From positions 1 to 64,000 of the forward strand of contig MGXZ01000006.1 in NCBI GenBank assembly GCA_001802455.1: a stretch of 64,000 nt of DNA. The letters are read 5' to 3'. A program made the position numbers and the translations under genes. Origin of the DNA: Gammaproteobacteria bacterium RIFCSPHIGHO2_12_FULL_39_24. GTDB lineage: Bacteria > Pseudomonadota > Gammaproteobacteria > Coxiellales > Coxiellaceae. Shown here piece after piece: positions 1 to 10,027 of the stretch (position 1 is its first letter; each line of letters begins with the position of its first letter). The notes beneath the pieces are model-generated. The model was not told the DNA's origin and ran no database searches. It was given only the letters and a program-made list of their open reading frames with translations.

Positions 1-107
1 GCTGAAATTTGAATGATTGTTAACACCTTCATTCTGGCTCACTTAGAAGTCTTTAGTAAGGGGCGGGGTCCATACCATCTGTAATGATTCACTGGTGCAG
101 CAGCGAA

Positions 108-677
108 TCACATCACAGTGCAAGGAAATTTTGGACAGCCACAGTGTTGCTTGTCTTCTGCTGTGTTATCGTAAACAAAACTACTATTTATCATACTGTG
201 TTTGTGGCTTTCTGTTTTTGCGCTACTCCTCGGAACCGAGTCATATGCAAAGAAAGCGGGGTTTTTTGTAGCAGCAGATGTTGTAGGTTTTGTTTCTGTT
301 TTTTCTGTTTTTTCGGTATCGGTAATAGTTATAGTTAATGACAATCTGTTAAGATTTTCATACAACGCAATTTTTAACTCTGCTTCTCTTTGACTTTCTT
401 CACCCGTCAATTCTTTTGTGTTCTTTTCGTTAAGTTTTTCTTCAAGCGCTAACAATATTTCAAGATCTGTTGCCGTTTTGCAAAGTGTTAAAAATTGCTC
501 GAATGTTAATTCTTCAGACGGTTTTGAATCAGCAGTCGGCGATGTGGACGATTCAGCTTCGGTGATTGTTCCATTACTTTCTAAAGATTCACTGTCAGCA
601 GTTATTATGCCCTCTCTTTTTTTGAACTGTTCAACCACTTTCTTGAATTCTTTTGGATCGTAACAAGGCTGAAACAT
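108..677 (-). CDS. hypothetical protein with acidic/Thr-rich low-complexity C-terminal half; possible secreted protein
   Basis: ORF MFQPCYDPKEFKKVVEQF...; ATG at 677 preceded by AGAAAGGTG; no family recognised. Confidence 0.55.
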   Translation of the reverse strand: MFQPCYDPKEFKKVVEQFKKREGIITADSESLESNGTITEAESSTSPTADSKPSEELTFEQFLTLCKTATDLEILLALEEKLNEKNTKELTGEESQREAELKIALYENLNRLSLTITITDTEKTEKTETKPTTSAATKNPAFFAYDSVPRSSAKTESHKHSMINSSFVYDNTAEDKQHCGCPKFPCTVM

Positions 678-764
678 GACAATCACCTTTCTCTTATTCT
701 CCCGTTCGCACCTCCTTTTCTTTATTCAGCTTCCTGCAAATTGAGTACATCTTAGCGTGTTAAT

Positions 765-781
765 GTTAAGAGTACCTTAAC
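765..781. promoter_or_regulatory. inverted repeat GTTAAG-N5-CTTAAC between the divergent 108..677 ORF and csrA
   Basis: Direct reading GTTAAGAGTACCTTAAC; 11-bp periodicity of TTAAG/TTAA. Confidence 0.35.
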
Positions 782-930
782 TGGCGCCAACAACATGATA
801 TTTTATGAATTACATGTAAAATATATCATAACATATTGATTTTAGTAAAATAAAAATATCGTTATTTATGATCAACCCTCTGAAATGTACTACACTTACC
901 CCGTGTCCATTAGGAAAAGGAGCATATGAC

Positions 931-1122
931 ATGTTAATTTTGACAAGACGCATTAGCGAATCGATCATCATTGGTGACGATGTTAAAATCACTGTGTTAG
1001 GTGTCAAGGGCAATCAGGTGCGTTTAGGTGTGGATGCACCGAAAGAAGTGTCTGTGCATCGTGAAGAAATTTACGATCGCATTCAAAACGAGAAAAAAGA
1101 AGGTCACGAGCATCACGAATAA
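931..1122 (+). CDS. csrA: carbon storage regulator CsrA
   Basis: [54 protein letters not shown] upstream; start internal to the listed ORF. Confidence 0.97.
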   Translation: MLILTRRISESIIIGDDVKITVLGVKGNQVRLGVDAPKEVSVHREEIYDRIQNEKKEGHEHHE

Positions 1123-1188
1123 AATTGCATTTTTATGAAAGTGATTTATAGTTTGTCGCAAAATGATTTTTTAATAGGAGCGCATTGA

Positions 1189-1470
1189 ATGGCAGCGACA
1201 ATCGATGAATTAACCGTGTCATACACAGAAGATGGAATTGAGACGGTAAAAGAACTGGAAAAAGTGGTATTAACGCGTGGTGCATGGACAACCATTTTAT
1301 TTCGCTTGCAAGAGTGGGATCGCAAAAAAGAATGTTACTTGCCTGAAAAATATTCTATTCGTCGCTATCAAAAACGCAATGGTGAATATGTGTTGCGATC
1401 GAAGTTTGCCATTTCAAGCGCGGATCAAGCACAGCAGTTAATTGATCAGTTGACGAAGTGGCTAAACTAA
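1189..1470 (+). CDS. small conserved hypothetical protein
   Basis: 93-aa ORF with SD-like AGGAG upstream; no family recognised. Confidence 0.6.
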   Translation: MAATIDELTVSYTEDGIETVKELEKVVLTRGAWTTILFRLQEWDRKKECYLPEKYSIRRYQKRNGEYVLRSKFAISSADQAQQLIDQLTKWLN

Positions 1471-2082
1471 CAACTCCCGCATTTTCGCTTTAATCATATC
1501 AATTGCAATGCGATTTTCGCCGCCGCGCGGAACAATGATGTCAGCGTATTTTTTACTGGGTTCGATAAATTGTAAATACATCGGACGAACAGTATTTTGA
1601 TATTGCTCAAGAATGGATTCCAATGAACGACCACGCTCGAGTAAATCGCGTCTTAATCGACGCATTAAACAAATATCCAGTGACGTATCCATAAAAATAC
1701 GAATATCCATCATGCTGCGCAATGCAGGATCGACGAATAATAAAATACCCTCTAACACGATAATACGATGTTGTCCGATGTGACGCGTTTCTTTTCTGCG
1801 TTGATGCTGTGAAAAATCATAACGTGGAATTTCAACGGTTTTTCCTTCGCGCAATAATTTTAAATGTTCAATTAATAATTCATGATCGAGTGCGTCGGGA
1901 TGATCGAAATTAGTTTTAGCGCGTTCTTCCAGTGGTAAATTATGTAAATCTTTATAGTAGGAATCTTCTGAAATGACCACAACACGATCTGATCCAATTT
2001 CATTCACAATCGTGTTTGCCAATAAACTTTTTCCGGAAGCAGATGCGCCTGAGATGCCAATGATAATAGTGGGATTTGACAT
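1462..2082 (-). CDS. udk: uridine kinase
   Basis: P-loop [35 protein letters not shown]. Confidence 0.95.
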   Translation of the reverse strand: MSNPTIIIGISGASASGKSLLANTIVNEIGSDRVVVISEDSYYKDLHNLPLEERAKTNFDHPDALDHELLIEHLKLLREGKTVEIPRYDFSQHQRRKETRHIGQHRIIVLEGILLFVDPALRSMMDIRIFMDTSLDICLMRRLRRDLLERGRSLESILEQYQNTVRPMYLQFIEPSKKYADIIVPRGGENRIAIDMIKAKMRELLV

Positions 2083-2134
2083 ATTGCCTACTTATGTTTA
2101 TTTTTCACGACACAGTAACATAAATGAGATCTAA

Positions 2135-3178
2135 ATGGCAGGCAACAGCGTTGGAAAATCTTTTGTAGTCACTACGTGTGGTGAAAGTCATGGTGTGGCG
2201 ATGATGTGTATTGTTGATGGATGTCCGCCGGGTTTGTTGTTGTCAGAAAATGATATTCAAAAAGAAGTGGATCGTCGTAAAACGGGAACCTCACCCTACA
2301 CATCCCAACGACGCGAATCAGACACGGTCAATATTATTTCTGGTGTATTTGAAGGAAAAACAACGGGTGCGTCGATTGGCATCATCATTAAAAATGATGA
2401 TGCCAGGTCGCGTGATTATGAAAAAATAAAAGATCAATTTCGTCCTGGACACGCTGATTTTACGTATCAAAAAAAATATGGTGTTCGTGATTATCGCGGT
2501 GGTGGTAGATCGTCTGCACGTGAAACGGTGTTGTGGGTTGCAGCGGGTGCGATTGCCAAAAAATATTTATTGGAAAAATGCGGATTAATCATTCAAGGTT
2601 ATGCTGCGCAAATTGGTACTGTCGTTGCTGATAAAAAAGATTTATTGTTCGCACAAACCAATCCGTTTTATTTTCCCGATCACCATAAAATAATTGAATT
2701 GGAAAATTATTTTCATGAATTAAAACGCGCAGGAAATTCCGTTGGTGCGCGTGTCAATGCAGTTGTAAAAAACGTTCCTATTGGATTAGGTGAACCTGTT
2801 TTTGATAAATTAGATGCGGATATTGCGCATGCGATGATGGGAATTCATGCTGCAAAAGGCGTTGAAATCGGTGATGGATTTTTAGTGGTTTCGCAAAAAG
2901 GTTCTGAAAATAGGGATGAAATCACATCAACGGGATTTTTATCTAATCATGCAGGTGGTGTGTTGGGTGGCATTTCCAGTGGGCAAGATATTATCGTCAG
3001 TGTTGCATTTAAACCTGCTTCTAGTATTCGAATTCCAGCAAAAAGTGTCGATATTAATAACAATGATATTGAAATTATTACCACAGGGCGTCATGATCCG
3101 TGTGTGGGTATTCGCTCAGTGCCGATTGTAGAAGCGAGATTGGCCATGGTGTTGATGAATCATTGGTGTCGCTTATGA
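2135..3178 (+). CDS. aroC: chorismate synthase
   Basis: [26 protein letters not shown] motifs. Confidence 0.98.
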   Translation: MAGNSVGKSFVVTTCGESHGVAMMCIVDGCPPGLLLSENDIQKEVDRRKTGTSPYTSQRRESDTVNIISGVFEGKTTGASIGIIIKNDDARSRDYEKIKDQFRPGHADFTYQKKYGVRDYRGGGRSSARETVLWVAAGAIAKKYLLEKCGLIIQGYAAQIGTVVADKKDLLFAQTNPFYFPDHHKIIELENYFHELKRAGNSVGARVNAVVKNVPIGLGEPVFDKLDADIAHAMMGIHAAKGVEIGDGFLVVSQKGSENRDEITSTGFLSNHAGGVLGGISSGQDIIVSVAFKPASSIRIPAKSVDINNNDIEIITTGRHDPCVGIRSVPIVEARLAMVLMNHWCRL

Positions 3179-4194
3179 TAAAAAAATATAACATTGCTAT
3201 TATCGGTGTCACTGGCATTGTCGGTGAAACGCTATTGGAATTATTAGCGGAACGTGATTTCCCAGTTGAAAAATTATTTCCGCTGGCGAGTGAAAAATCC
3301 ATCGGCAATACCGTTTTGTTTCGCGACAAACCTTTGTTGGTTGAAGCACTCAGCACATTTGATTTTTCAACAACCGACTTTGCTTTTTTTGCGGCAGGAA
3401 CCGATGTTTCATTGCAATACGCGCCGATTGCCGCAAAAGCCGGATGTATTGTGATTGATAAATCGACTGCGTTTCGCCATGATCCTGAAGTACCGCTCGT
3501 GGTTCCTGAAGTGAATCCTGAGGTATTAAAAAAATGTCCTAAAAATATCATTGCAAATCCCAATTGCACAACGATCCCGCTGGTTGCTGTGATCAAACCC
3601 ATTTACGATAAATTCGGTATTGAACGAATCAATATTGCAACCTATCAATCTGTTTCTGGCGCTGGAAAATCGGGTATCGAAGCACTGGCCAAAGAAACGG
3701 CTGCCTTATTAAATGGGCAGAGAATTTCAGAAACACCGCTGGAAAAACAAATTGCATTTAATGTGATTCCCAAAATTGATTCGTTTCACGAGAATGGTTA
3801 TACAATAGAAGAAATGAAATTGGTGTGGGAAACGCAGAAAATTTTAAATGACAAAAAAATTAAAGTGAATCCGACTGCCGTTCGCGTTCCTGTTTTTTTC
3901 GGACACAGTGCTGCAGTGCATATTGACACAACGCAATTTGCAGATGCGAGCGCTGTGCGTGAATTATTGGAAAAAACACCGGGCATTGTAGTGATGGATG
4001 ATGACAATTATCCAACACCTGTCACGGATGCTGCCGATCACGATGCAATTTTTGTTGGTAGAATTCGCAACACTATTTCGCATCACAATGGTATTAATTT
4101 ATGGATTGTGGCTGATAATGTGCGAAAAGGGGCGGCATTGAATGCCATTCAAATTGCAGAATTGTTAGCGCATCAGTCTTTTTATAAACATTAA
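3175..4194 (+). CDS. asd: aspartate-semialdehyde dehydrogenase
   Basis: [40 protein letters not shown] overlap with aroC. Confidence 0.96.
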   Translation: MIKKYNIAIIGVTGIVGETLLELLAERDFPVEKLFPLASEKSIGNTVLFRDKPLLVEALSTFDFSTTDFAFFAAGTDVSLQYAPIAAKAGCIVIDKSTAFRHDPEVPLVVPEVNPEVLKKCPKNIIANPNCTTIPLVAVIKPIYDKFGIERINIATYQSVSGAGKSGIEALAKETAALLNGQRISETPLEKQIAFNVIPKIDSFHENGYTIEEMKLVWETQKILNDKKIKVNPTAVRVPVFFGHSAAVHIDTTQFADASAVRELLEKTPGIVVMDDDNYPTPVTDAADHDAIFVGRIRNTISHHNGINLWIVADNVRKGAALNAIQIAELLAHQSFYKH

Positions 4195-5783
4195 TACCCC
4201 GACGTAATTGGATATCGTCGATCTTTTCCAAAAGCGCGTTGTGTAATGCGAATGCCAATGGGGGCTTGCCGGCGTTTGTATTCATTTGCATTAATCATGT
4301 GAATAATATCATCGACCATTTTTGCATTAAATCCCGCCGCAATAATTTTTGCAGCATCTTCATCTTGTTCGATATATCTTTCTAAAATTTCATCGAGAAT
4401 AGGATAGGGTGGTAATTTATCTTGATCATATTGATTGGATTTTAATTCTGCTGTGGGTGCGCGCGTCATCACACGATTAGGGATAACATTGCTGATGGTG
4501 TTGCGATAATGAGCAAGACGATAAACCCGCGTTTTGTAAATATCTTTAATGACTGCAAATCCACCCGCCATGTCGCCATACAATGTCGCATAACCAACAG
4601 ACAGTTCACTTTTATTTCCAGTGGTTAACACAATTTTTCCATATTTATTAGATAGGGCCATTAACAACATACCGCGAATGCGTGCTTGCAAATTTTCTTC
4701 CGTGGTATCGGTGGGTGCATTTTTAAAAACAGGGGAGAGTGATGATAAAAATGAATTAAGTAATATATCAATTTCAATAATTTCATATTTCACTCCCAGT
4801 GTATTTGCTTCAGTGATCGCATCTTCGATGCTTATTTTTGCAGTGTATTGTGATGGCATGATTAATGCCGTCACTTTATCAGCGCCGATGGCATCCACTG
4901 CAATTGTCAGCGTTAGCGCAGAATCAATTCCGCCTGACAATCCAATGAGAACACCCGGAAAATGATTTTTTGTAATATAATCATGCACGCCCAATTTCAA
5001 CGTTTCATATAATTGTTTTTCGAATGACATTTTTTCTGGTAATTTTTGTGGCACGATGACTACTTTATTATTTTGCTTTTCAATACTAACCAGCATGATT
5101 TCTTCTTGATAATAAGCGGCTTGTTGGCAGCGATTCCCTTTTTCGTCATACACTTTTGATCCACCATCAAACACTAATTCATCTTGTCCGCCAACCAAAT
5201 TGCAATAAATAATAGGTAATTGATTTTCTCGTATGCGTTTTGTGAGAACATTTTCTCGCGCTTCAATTTGATATTGGTCATAAGGTGATGCATTAATGGA
5301 AACTATTAATTCAGCACCTGCGTGTTTTGCTTGTGCAATCGAAGCGGGGTGCCAAATATCTTCGCAAATAACAATACCGATTTTTATTCCCTTAAAATCA
5401 AAAACACAAGGCGCATTTTCTGCGGTAAAATAACGCATTTCATCAAATACCGTGTAATTGGGTAATTTTTGTTTTGCATACGTAACGACGCATTGCCCCT
5501 CTTGAATAAAACACGCCGCATTATAATTTTGATTATTGATTTTGTTTGGATACCCTAAAATAATAGGTTTATTCACGCTACTGATTATTTTTTTTAATGC
5601 ATGGTCACAGCGAATGTAAAAATGTGGGCGAAATAGTAAGTCTTCGGGTGGATAACCGCACAATGCTAATTCCGGAAAAATAATGAGATCTGCGATGGTT
5701 TGGTTTGTTTCACGAATAATTCGATCGGCGTTACCTTCGATATCACCGACCAAAAAATTGAGTTGTGCGATTGCTATTTTCAT
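4191..5783 (-). CDS. nadE: glutamine-dependent NAD+ synthetase
   Basis: N-terminal nitrilase domain (FPELALCGYPPEDLL) plus synthetase SGGIDSALT, TTGNKSE; start chosen at MKIAIAQ. Confidence 0.96.
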   Translation of the reverse strand: MKIAIAQLNFLVGDIEGNADRIIRETNQTIADLIIFPELALCGYPPEDLLFRPHFYIRCDHALKKIISSVNKPIILGYPNKINNQNYNAACFIQEGQCVVTYAKQKLPNYTVFDEMRYFTAENAPCVFDFKGIKIGIVICEDIWHPASIAQAKHAGAELIVSINASPYDQYQIEARENVLTKRIRENQLPIIYCNLVGGQDELVFDGGSKVYDEKGNRCQQAAYYQEEIMLVSIEKQNNKVVIVPQKLPEKMSFEKQLYETLKLGVHDYITKNHFPGVLIGLSGGIDSALTLTIAVDAIGADKVTALIMPSQYTAKISIEDAITEANTLGVKYEIIEIDILLNSFLSSLSPVFKNAPTDTTEENLQARIRGMLLMALSNKYGKIVLTTGNKSELSVGYATLYGDMAGGFAVIKDIYKTRVYRLAHYRNTISNVIPNRVMTRAPTAELKSNQYDQDKLPPYPILDEILERYIEQDEDAAKIIAAGFNAKMVDDIIHMINANEYKRRQAPIGIRITQRAFGKDRRYPITSGY

Positions 5784-6145
5784 ATAATCAATCCTGCAAC
5801 TACTTTTCGTCCTTCCGCAATTAATATTGTGTACGTTCGACAAGCCGCTACGCTATTCATACATTCTACGTGATATTGTTTTTCTAACAACACAGCTATT
5901 TTTGTTGCGGGTAAAATAACACTTTTTTCACCCGTACCCAGCAAAATAATGTCGGGCTTGGTCTCTAGTAATTGTTTTAAATCATCATCTGTGATTTGAT
6001 CGGTGGTTTGGGGATGCCAATTTTTAATTAATTTTTCAGGTGAAATAATAAAGCTTGTTGTGAGCACATCACTGTTTACCACTATTTTTCCTGGCGAAAA
6101 TGATTTGATTTGATAAGTGGCGTTACTGTGATCTTCAGTGAGCAT
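5780..6145 (-). CDS. Mth938-like (DUF498/NDUFAF3-type) domain protein
   Basis: ILLGTGEKSVILP and AACRTYTILIAEGRKVVAGLI resemble this family. Confidence 0.75.
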   Translation of the reverse strand: MLTEDHSNATYQIKSFSPGKIVVNSDVLTTSFIISPEKLIKNWHPQTTDQITDDDLKQLLETKPDIILLGTGEKSVILPATKIAVLLEKQYHVECMNSVAACRTYTILIAEGRKVVAGLII

Positions 6146-6153
6146 ATGATTTA

Positions 6154-6230
6154 GTTATCAGTTATCAGTTGTCCGGGTATCGGGGATCAGTATAATCGTT
6201 GTTGATATCAGATCCCAGATAACTGATAAC
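6154..6230. repeat. imperfect palindrome built from TGATAAC/GTTATCA heptamers
   Basis: GTTATCAGTTATCAGTT ... ATCGGGGATC ... GATCCCAGATAACTGATAAC. Confidence 0.8.
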
Positions 6231-6341
6231 CATTATAGCACCTTGCGCTCCAACCACTTCATCGCTATACTGCGCGCTTGTTTTTTAACTCCTTGCTCCA
6301 CTGACCATTCAGGGAGCTGTCACTAATCCAAAAGGGGATAT

Positions 6342-6740
6342 ATGAGACATTACGAAATTGTCTTTTTAGTGCATCCTGACCAAAGTGGTCAAGTGCCTTC
6401 GATGATTCAACGTTATCAATCCATCATTAAAAACGGTCAAGGTAAATTGCATCGTTTAGAAGATTGGGGTCGTCGTGCGTTGGCTTATCCAATCAATAAA
6501 CTCCATAAAGCACATTACGTACTGATGAATATTGAATGTTCTGATGCTGTCTTGACTGAAATCAAAACCGCATTTCGCTTTAATGACATGGTGATTCGCA
6601 ATTTAATTGTGCGTCGTGATCACGCGATCACAGGCCAATCCCCCATGGCAAAAAAAGAAAATGAACCGAATGGTCGCGAAAAAAAAGGTCGTTCTCGTGA
6701 AGACGATGATAGATCTGATCGTGACGATTCTGACGAATAA
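6342..6740 (+). CDS. rpsF: 30S ribosomal protein S6
   Basis: [15 protein letters not shown]...[18 protein letters not shown]. Confidence 0.97.
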   Translation: MRHYEIVFLVHPDQSGQVPSMIQRYQSIIKNGQGKLHRLEDWGRRALAYPINKLHKAHYVLMNIECSDAVLTEIKTAFRFNDMVIRNLIVRRDHAITGQSPMAKKENEPNGREKKGRSREDDDRSDRDDSDE

Positions 6741-6756
6741 TGTAAGGGGAAGCAGC

Positions 6757-6981
6757 ATGGCAAATCATTTTAAACGAAAAAAATTCTGTGCGTTTGAAGC
6801 GCAAGATGTTTCTGAAATCGACTATAAAGATATCGATATTTTAAAAGAATATGTTATGGAATCGGGTCGCATCGTGCCAAGTCGTATTACGGGTACGAGT
6901 GCACGTTATCAACGTCAATTATCTCGTGCTATTAAATTGGCGCGGTATTTGTCGCTGTTACCTTACTGTGATACGCACTAG
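6757..6981 (+). CDS. rpsR: 30S ribosomal protein S18
   Basis: [16 protein letters not shown]...[33 protein letters not shown]. Confidence 0.97.
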   Translation: MANHFKRKKFCAFEAQDVSEIDYKDIDILKEYVMESGRIVPSRITGTSARYQRQLSRAIKLARYLSLLPYCDTH

Positions 6982-6990
6982 ACTACTCGC

Positions 6991-7893
6991 ATGATGAAAA
7001 AAATTGGCGAGTTTTTGCTAGCAAAAGAGATGAATGCGATTGTCGTTGCGTTTCTTGCAGCGCTTTTGCCAGTATTTTCTGTGCCGACTGGCTTTATTGC
7101 GACGATTATTGTTGCACTGGTTACCTTGCAAAAAGGGCCGAAATCAGGTTTTTGGGTTTTGTCGTGGGTAGCATTGCCGGCGGTGTCGATGTTGTTTTTG
7201 CATCGTCTTGGTATGATTGATGTACTTTTTTTTCGGTCATTGGCAATTTGGATTTTTGCATCGTTGTTTTATCGTCTTCGCAACTGGAGTAGGTTGCTGG
7301 AGCTTGTTGCTGTTGTTTGCGCTTTGTTAATTGCATTATTACATATCATCAAACCTGATATTGAACAATGGTGGGTTACGCAACTCACAACGTATATTCA
7401 GCATGTGATTGCAGCATCACATTGGAGAATTGCCGTCACACCATCGGAATTTGCGCAGCGTTTGGCGCCGATGATTACCGGTGTTGCTGCTTTCTTTTTT
7501 GCAAGCGGCGTGTTGTTTGAATTGATGATTGCGCGTTGGTGGCAAACGTATTTAGTGAATTCGGGTGAATTTGGTAAAGAATTTATAGCAATCAGAGTAG
7601 AACGTTTTTTCGCATTAGAGATGGTTGTGTTATTAGTGTTGATGCTAATCAATATCAAAATAGCAACCGATATTTTTCCGATTGTGTTATTGCCATTTTG
7701 TGTGGCAGGTTTGAGTATAGTGCATTTTTATGCAAGACAAAAAAAATCACTGATTTATTTTTTAGTGGTGATTTATGTGGGATTGATTTTTGTGCCAGTG
7801 GTAATCGTGTCGATTTTGTCTTTGTTGGCATTCATTGATACTTGGCGTCATTTTAGAAGAAGCGTGAGCGCAACTGTGGAGAGAAAAATATGA
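6991..7893 (+). CDS. DUF2232-like multi-pass membrane protein in the rpsR-rplI cluster
   Basis: Hydrophobic multi-TM ORF between rpsR and rplI. Confidence 0.7.
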   Translation: MMKKIGEFLLAKEMNAIVVAFLAALLPVFSVPTGFIATIIVALVTLQKGPKSGFWVLSWVALPAVSMLFLHRLGMIDVLFFRSLAIWIFASLFYRLRNWSRLLELVAVVCALLIALLHIIKPDIEQWWVTQLTTYIQHVIAASHWRIAVTPSEFAQRLAPMITGVAAFFFASGVLFELMIARWWQTYLVNSGEFGKEFIAIRVERFFALEMVVLLVLMLINIKIATDIFPIVLLPFCVAGLSIVHFYARQKKSLIYFLVVIYVGLIFVPVVIVSILSLLAFIDTWRHFRRSVSATVERKI

Positions 7894-8336
7894 AATTAAT
7901 ATTGCAAGAACGGGTGACCAATTTAGGTAACGTAGGTGATTCAGTGAATGTGAGACCAGGCTTTGCCCGTAATTATTTATTACCGCGTGGAAAAGCAGTG
8001 CAAGCAACACCAGAGAATATGGTTATTTTTGAAAAACGTCGTGTTGAACTTGAGAAAAAAGCAGCAGAAGTATTGGCTGCTGCAAAAGAACGTGCTGCAA
8101 AAATGGAAGGTGTAGTGGTTACCTTGAGTGTGCAAGCAAGCGAAGAAGGAAAATTATTTGGATCAATTGGGCCGCGCGATATTGCAAAAGCGGTCACTGA
8201 TTCTGGAAAAGCACTGGAAAAAAGTGAAGTGGAAATGCCAGAAGGACCCATTCGCACGATTGGTGAATTTATGATTGCCGTGCATTTGCATGGTGAAGTC
8301 AGCGCTAAAATTAAAGTGGTTATTAATCCGATTTAG
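7890..8336 (+). CDS. rplI: 50S ribosomal protein L9
   Basis: MKLILQERVTNLGNVGDSVNVRPGFARNYLLPRGKA. Confidence 0.98.
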   Translation: MKLILQERVTNLGNVGDSVNVRPGFARNYLLPRGKAVQATPENMVIFEKRRVELEKKAAEVLAAAKERAAKMEGVVVTLSVQASEEGKLFGSIGPRDIAKAVTDSGKALEKSEVEMPEGPIRTIGEFMIAVHLHGEVSAKIKVVINPI

Positions 8337-8397
8337 TGGGAGCAGGAGTGTGAGTGTGAGAGAATAGGTTTTTTAATTATTCTTAAAGGAGTTTGCT

Positions 8398-9804
8398 TTG
8401 GATACAACCATGCTTTCCCCGCAACAAATCCCCTCGCGTTCAACCTCAACTAAAGTTCCACCGCATTCTATCGAAGCAGAACAATCCGTCATTGGCGCAT
8501 TAATGTTGGATCATCGCGCATGGGATCAGATCGTTGATCGTATTTCAGAAAATGATTTTTATCGTAACGATCATCGTGCCATTTTTGAATCCATTTTGAA
8601 ATTAGTGAATCGATCGCAACCTTTCGATGTATTAACCATTGCAGAAACACTGAAGTTTGAGAACAAATTATCATTATTGCCGGCAGGCGAAGCGTATTTA
8701 TATGAGCTTGCGCAAAACACACCGTCTGCTGCGAATGTCATTGCCTATGCAGACATTGTCAGAGAACACGCTATTTTGCGGCAATTAATTGCAGTTGGCA
8801 CTGACATGACAAACAGTGTTTTTAATCCAGACGGGCGTGATTCACAGGCATTACTCGATCATGCAGAACAATTGGTTTATAAAATTTCAGAACATCAACA
8901 ACGCGGCGCGGGGCCTGTTAGCATTTCATCGATATTAGCAAAAGCAACAGATCGGCTAGATTATTTATATCACACGAAAGGCGCGTTAACGGGAATACCT
9001 ACTGGATTTTCCGATTTTGATCACCTGACATCGGGATTGCAGCCGGGTGATATGATTGTTATTGCCGGTCGACCCTCCATGGGTAAAACCAGCTTCGCGA
9101 TGAATATTGCTGAATTTGCGGCCATTAAACAAGAAAAACCGGTGATGGTTTTTAGCATGGAAATGCCTGCAGAACAATTAGCACTGCGTATGATTTCATC
9201 ATTGGGACGAATTGATCAACACAAAGTGCGCACAGGACAATTATCCGATTCTGATTGGCCGCGTGTGACATCGGCAGTGAGTGTGTTGTCTGAATCAAAA
9301 TTATATATTGATGATACACCTGCATTATCACCCTTAGAATTACGTGCGCGTGCAAGACGGGTTGCGCGAAAACACGGTGGATTAAGTTTGCTGGTGATTG
9401 ATTATCTGCAATTGATGACCAGTCCTGCATCACGTGAAAATCGCACGAATGAAATTTCAGAAATCTCACGTTCATTAAAAAGCATTGCAAAAGAATTTAA
9501 TGTACCGGTTATTGCGTTATCTCAATTAAATCGGGGGTTAGAGCAACGTACTGATAAAAGACCCGTGATGTCTGATTTGCGTGAGTCGGGTGCGATTGAA
9601 CAAGACGCTGATGTGATTGCATTTATTTATCGTGATGAAGTGTATAACGAAGATAGCCCGCACAAAGGAACCGCTGAAATTATTATTCGAAAACAACGAA
9701 ATGGTCCAATCGGTGATTTTCGGTTGACGTTTTTGGGGCAGTACACGCGTTTTGAAAATTTTGCGTCGAATCGCTCGGGATATGATGATGACCAATTATC
9801 GTAA
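8398..9804 (+). CDS. dnaB: replicative DNA helicase DnaB (TTG 8398 or ATG 8410 start)
   Basis: PPHSIEAEQSVIGALM, AGRPSMGKTSFAMN, LRESGAIEQDADVI. Confidence 0.97.
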   Translation: MDTTMLSPQQIPSRSTSTKVPPHSIEAEQSVIGALMLDHRAWDQIVDRISENDFYRNDHRAIFESILKLVNRSQPFDVLTIAETLKFENKLSLLPAGEAYLYELAQNTPSAANVIAYADIVREHAILRQLIAVGTDMTNSVFNPDGRDSQALLDHAEQLVYKISEHQQRGAGPVSISSILAKATDRLDYLYHTKGALTGIPTGFSDFDHLTSGLQPGDMIVIAGRPSMGKTSFAMNIAEFAAIKQEKPVMVFSMEMPAEQLALRMISSLGRIDQHKVRTGQLSDSDWPRVTSAVSVLSESKLYIDDTPALSPLELRARARRVARKHGGLSLLVIDYLQLMTSPASRENRTNEISEISRSLKSIAKEFNVPVIALSQLNRGLEQRTDKRPVMSDLRESGAIEQDADVIAFIYRDEVYNEDSPHKGTAEIIIRKQRNGPIGDFRLTFLGQYTRFENFASNRSGYDDDQLS

Positions 9805-10027
9805 CATTCACTGGCAATGTCGGCGCGGCATGTTGGAATTGGATGTGATTTTTCAGCATTTTTCAGAACACCGCTATCCCCACTTATCCGCTGAACATAA
9901 AAAATTATTTGCTGAATTATTGAAACAAGATGATCCCACTTTGTATGATTGGCTTATCACGGAAGTTCCTTGTACTGATGTAACATTACAACCCATTGTC
10001 TCTGTGATTATTAAAGAACCGCTATGA
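9788..10027 (+). CDS. sdhE: SdhE/YgfY-family FAD assembly factor
   Basis: WQCRRGMLELDVIFQHF...DDPTLYDWL. Confidence 0.88.
   Translation: MTNYRNIHWQCRRGMLELDVIFQHFSEHRYPHLSAEHKKLFAELLKQDDPTLYDWLITEVPCTDVTLQPIVSVIIKEPL

Noticed and set aside
7973-8257. 94-aa minus ORF opposite rplI
   Set aside because: Fully antisense to ribosomal protein L9; shadow ORF.
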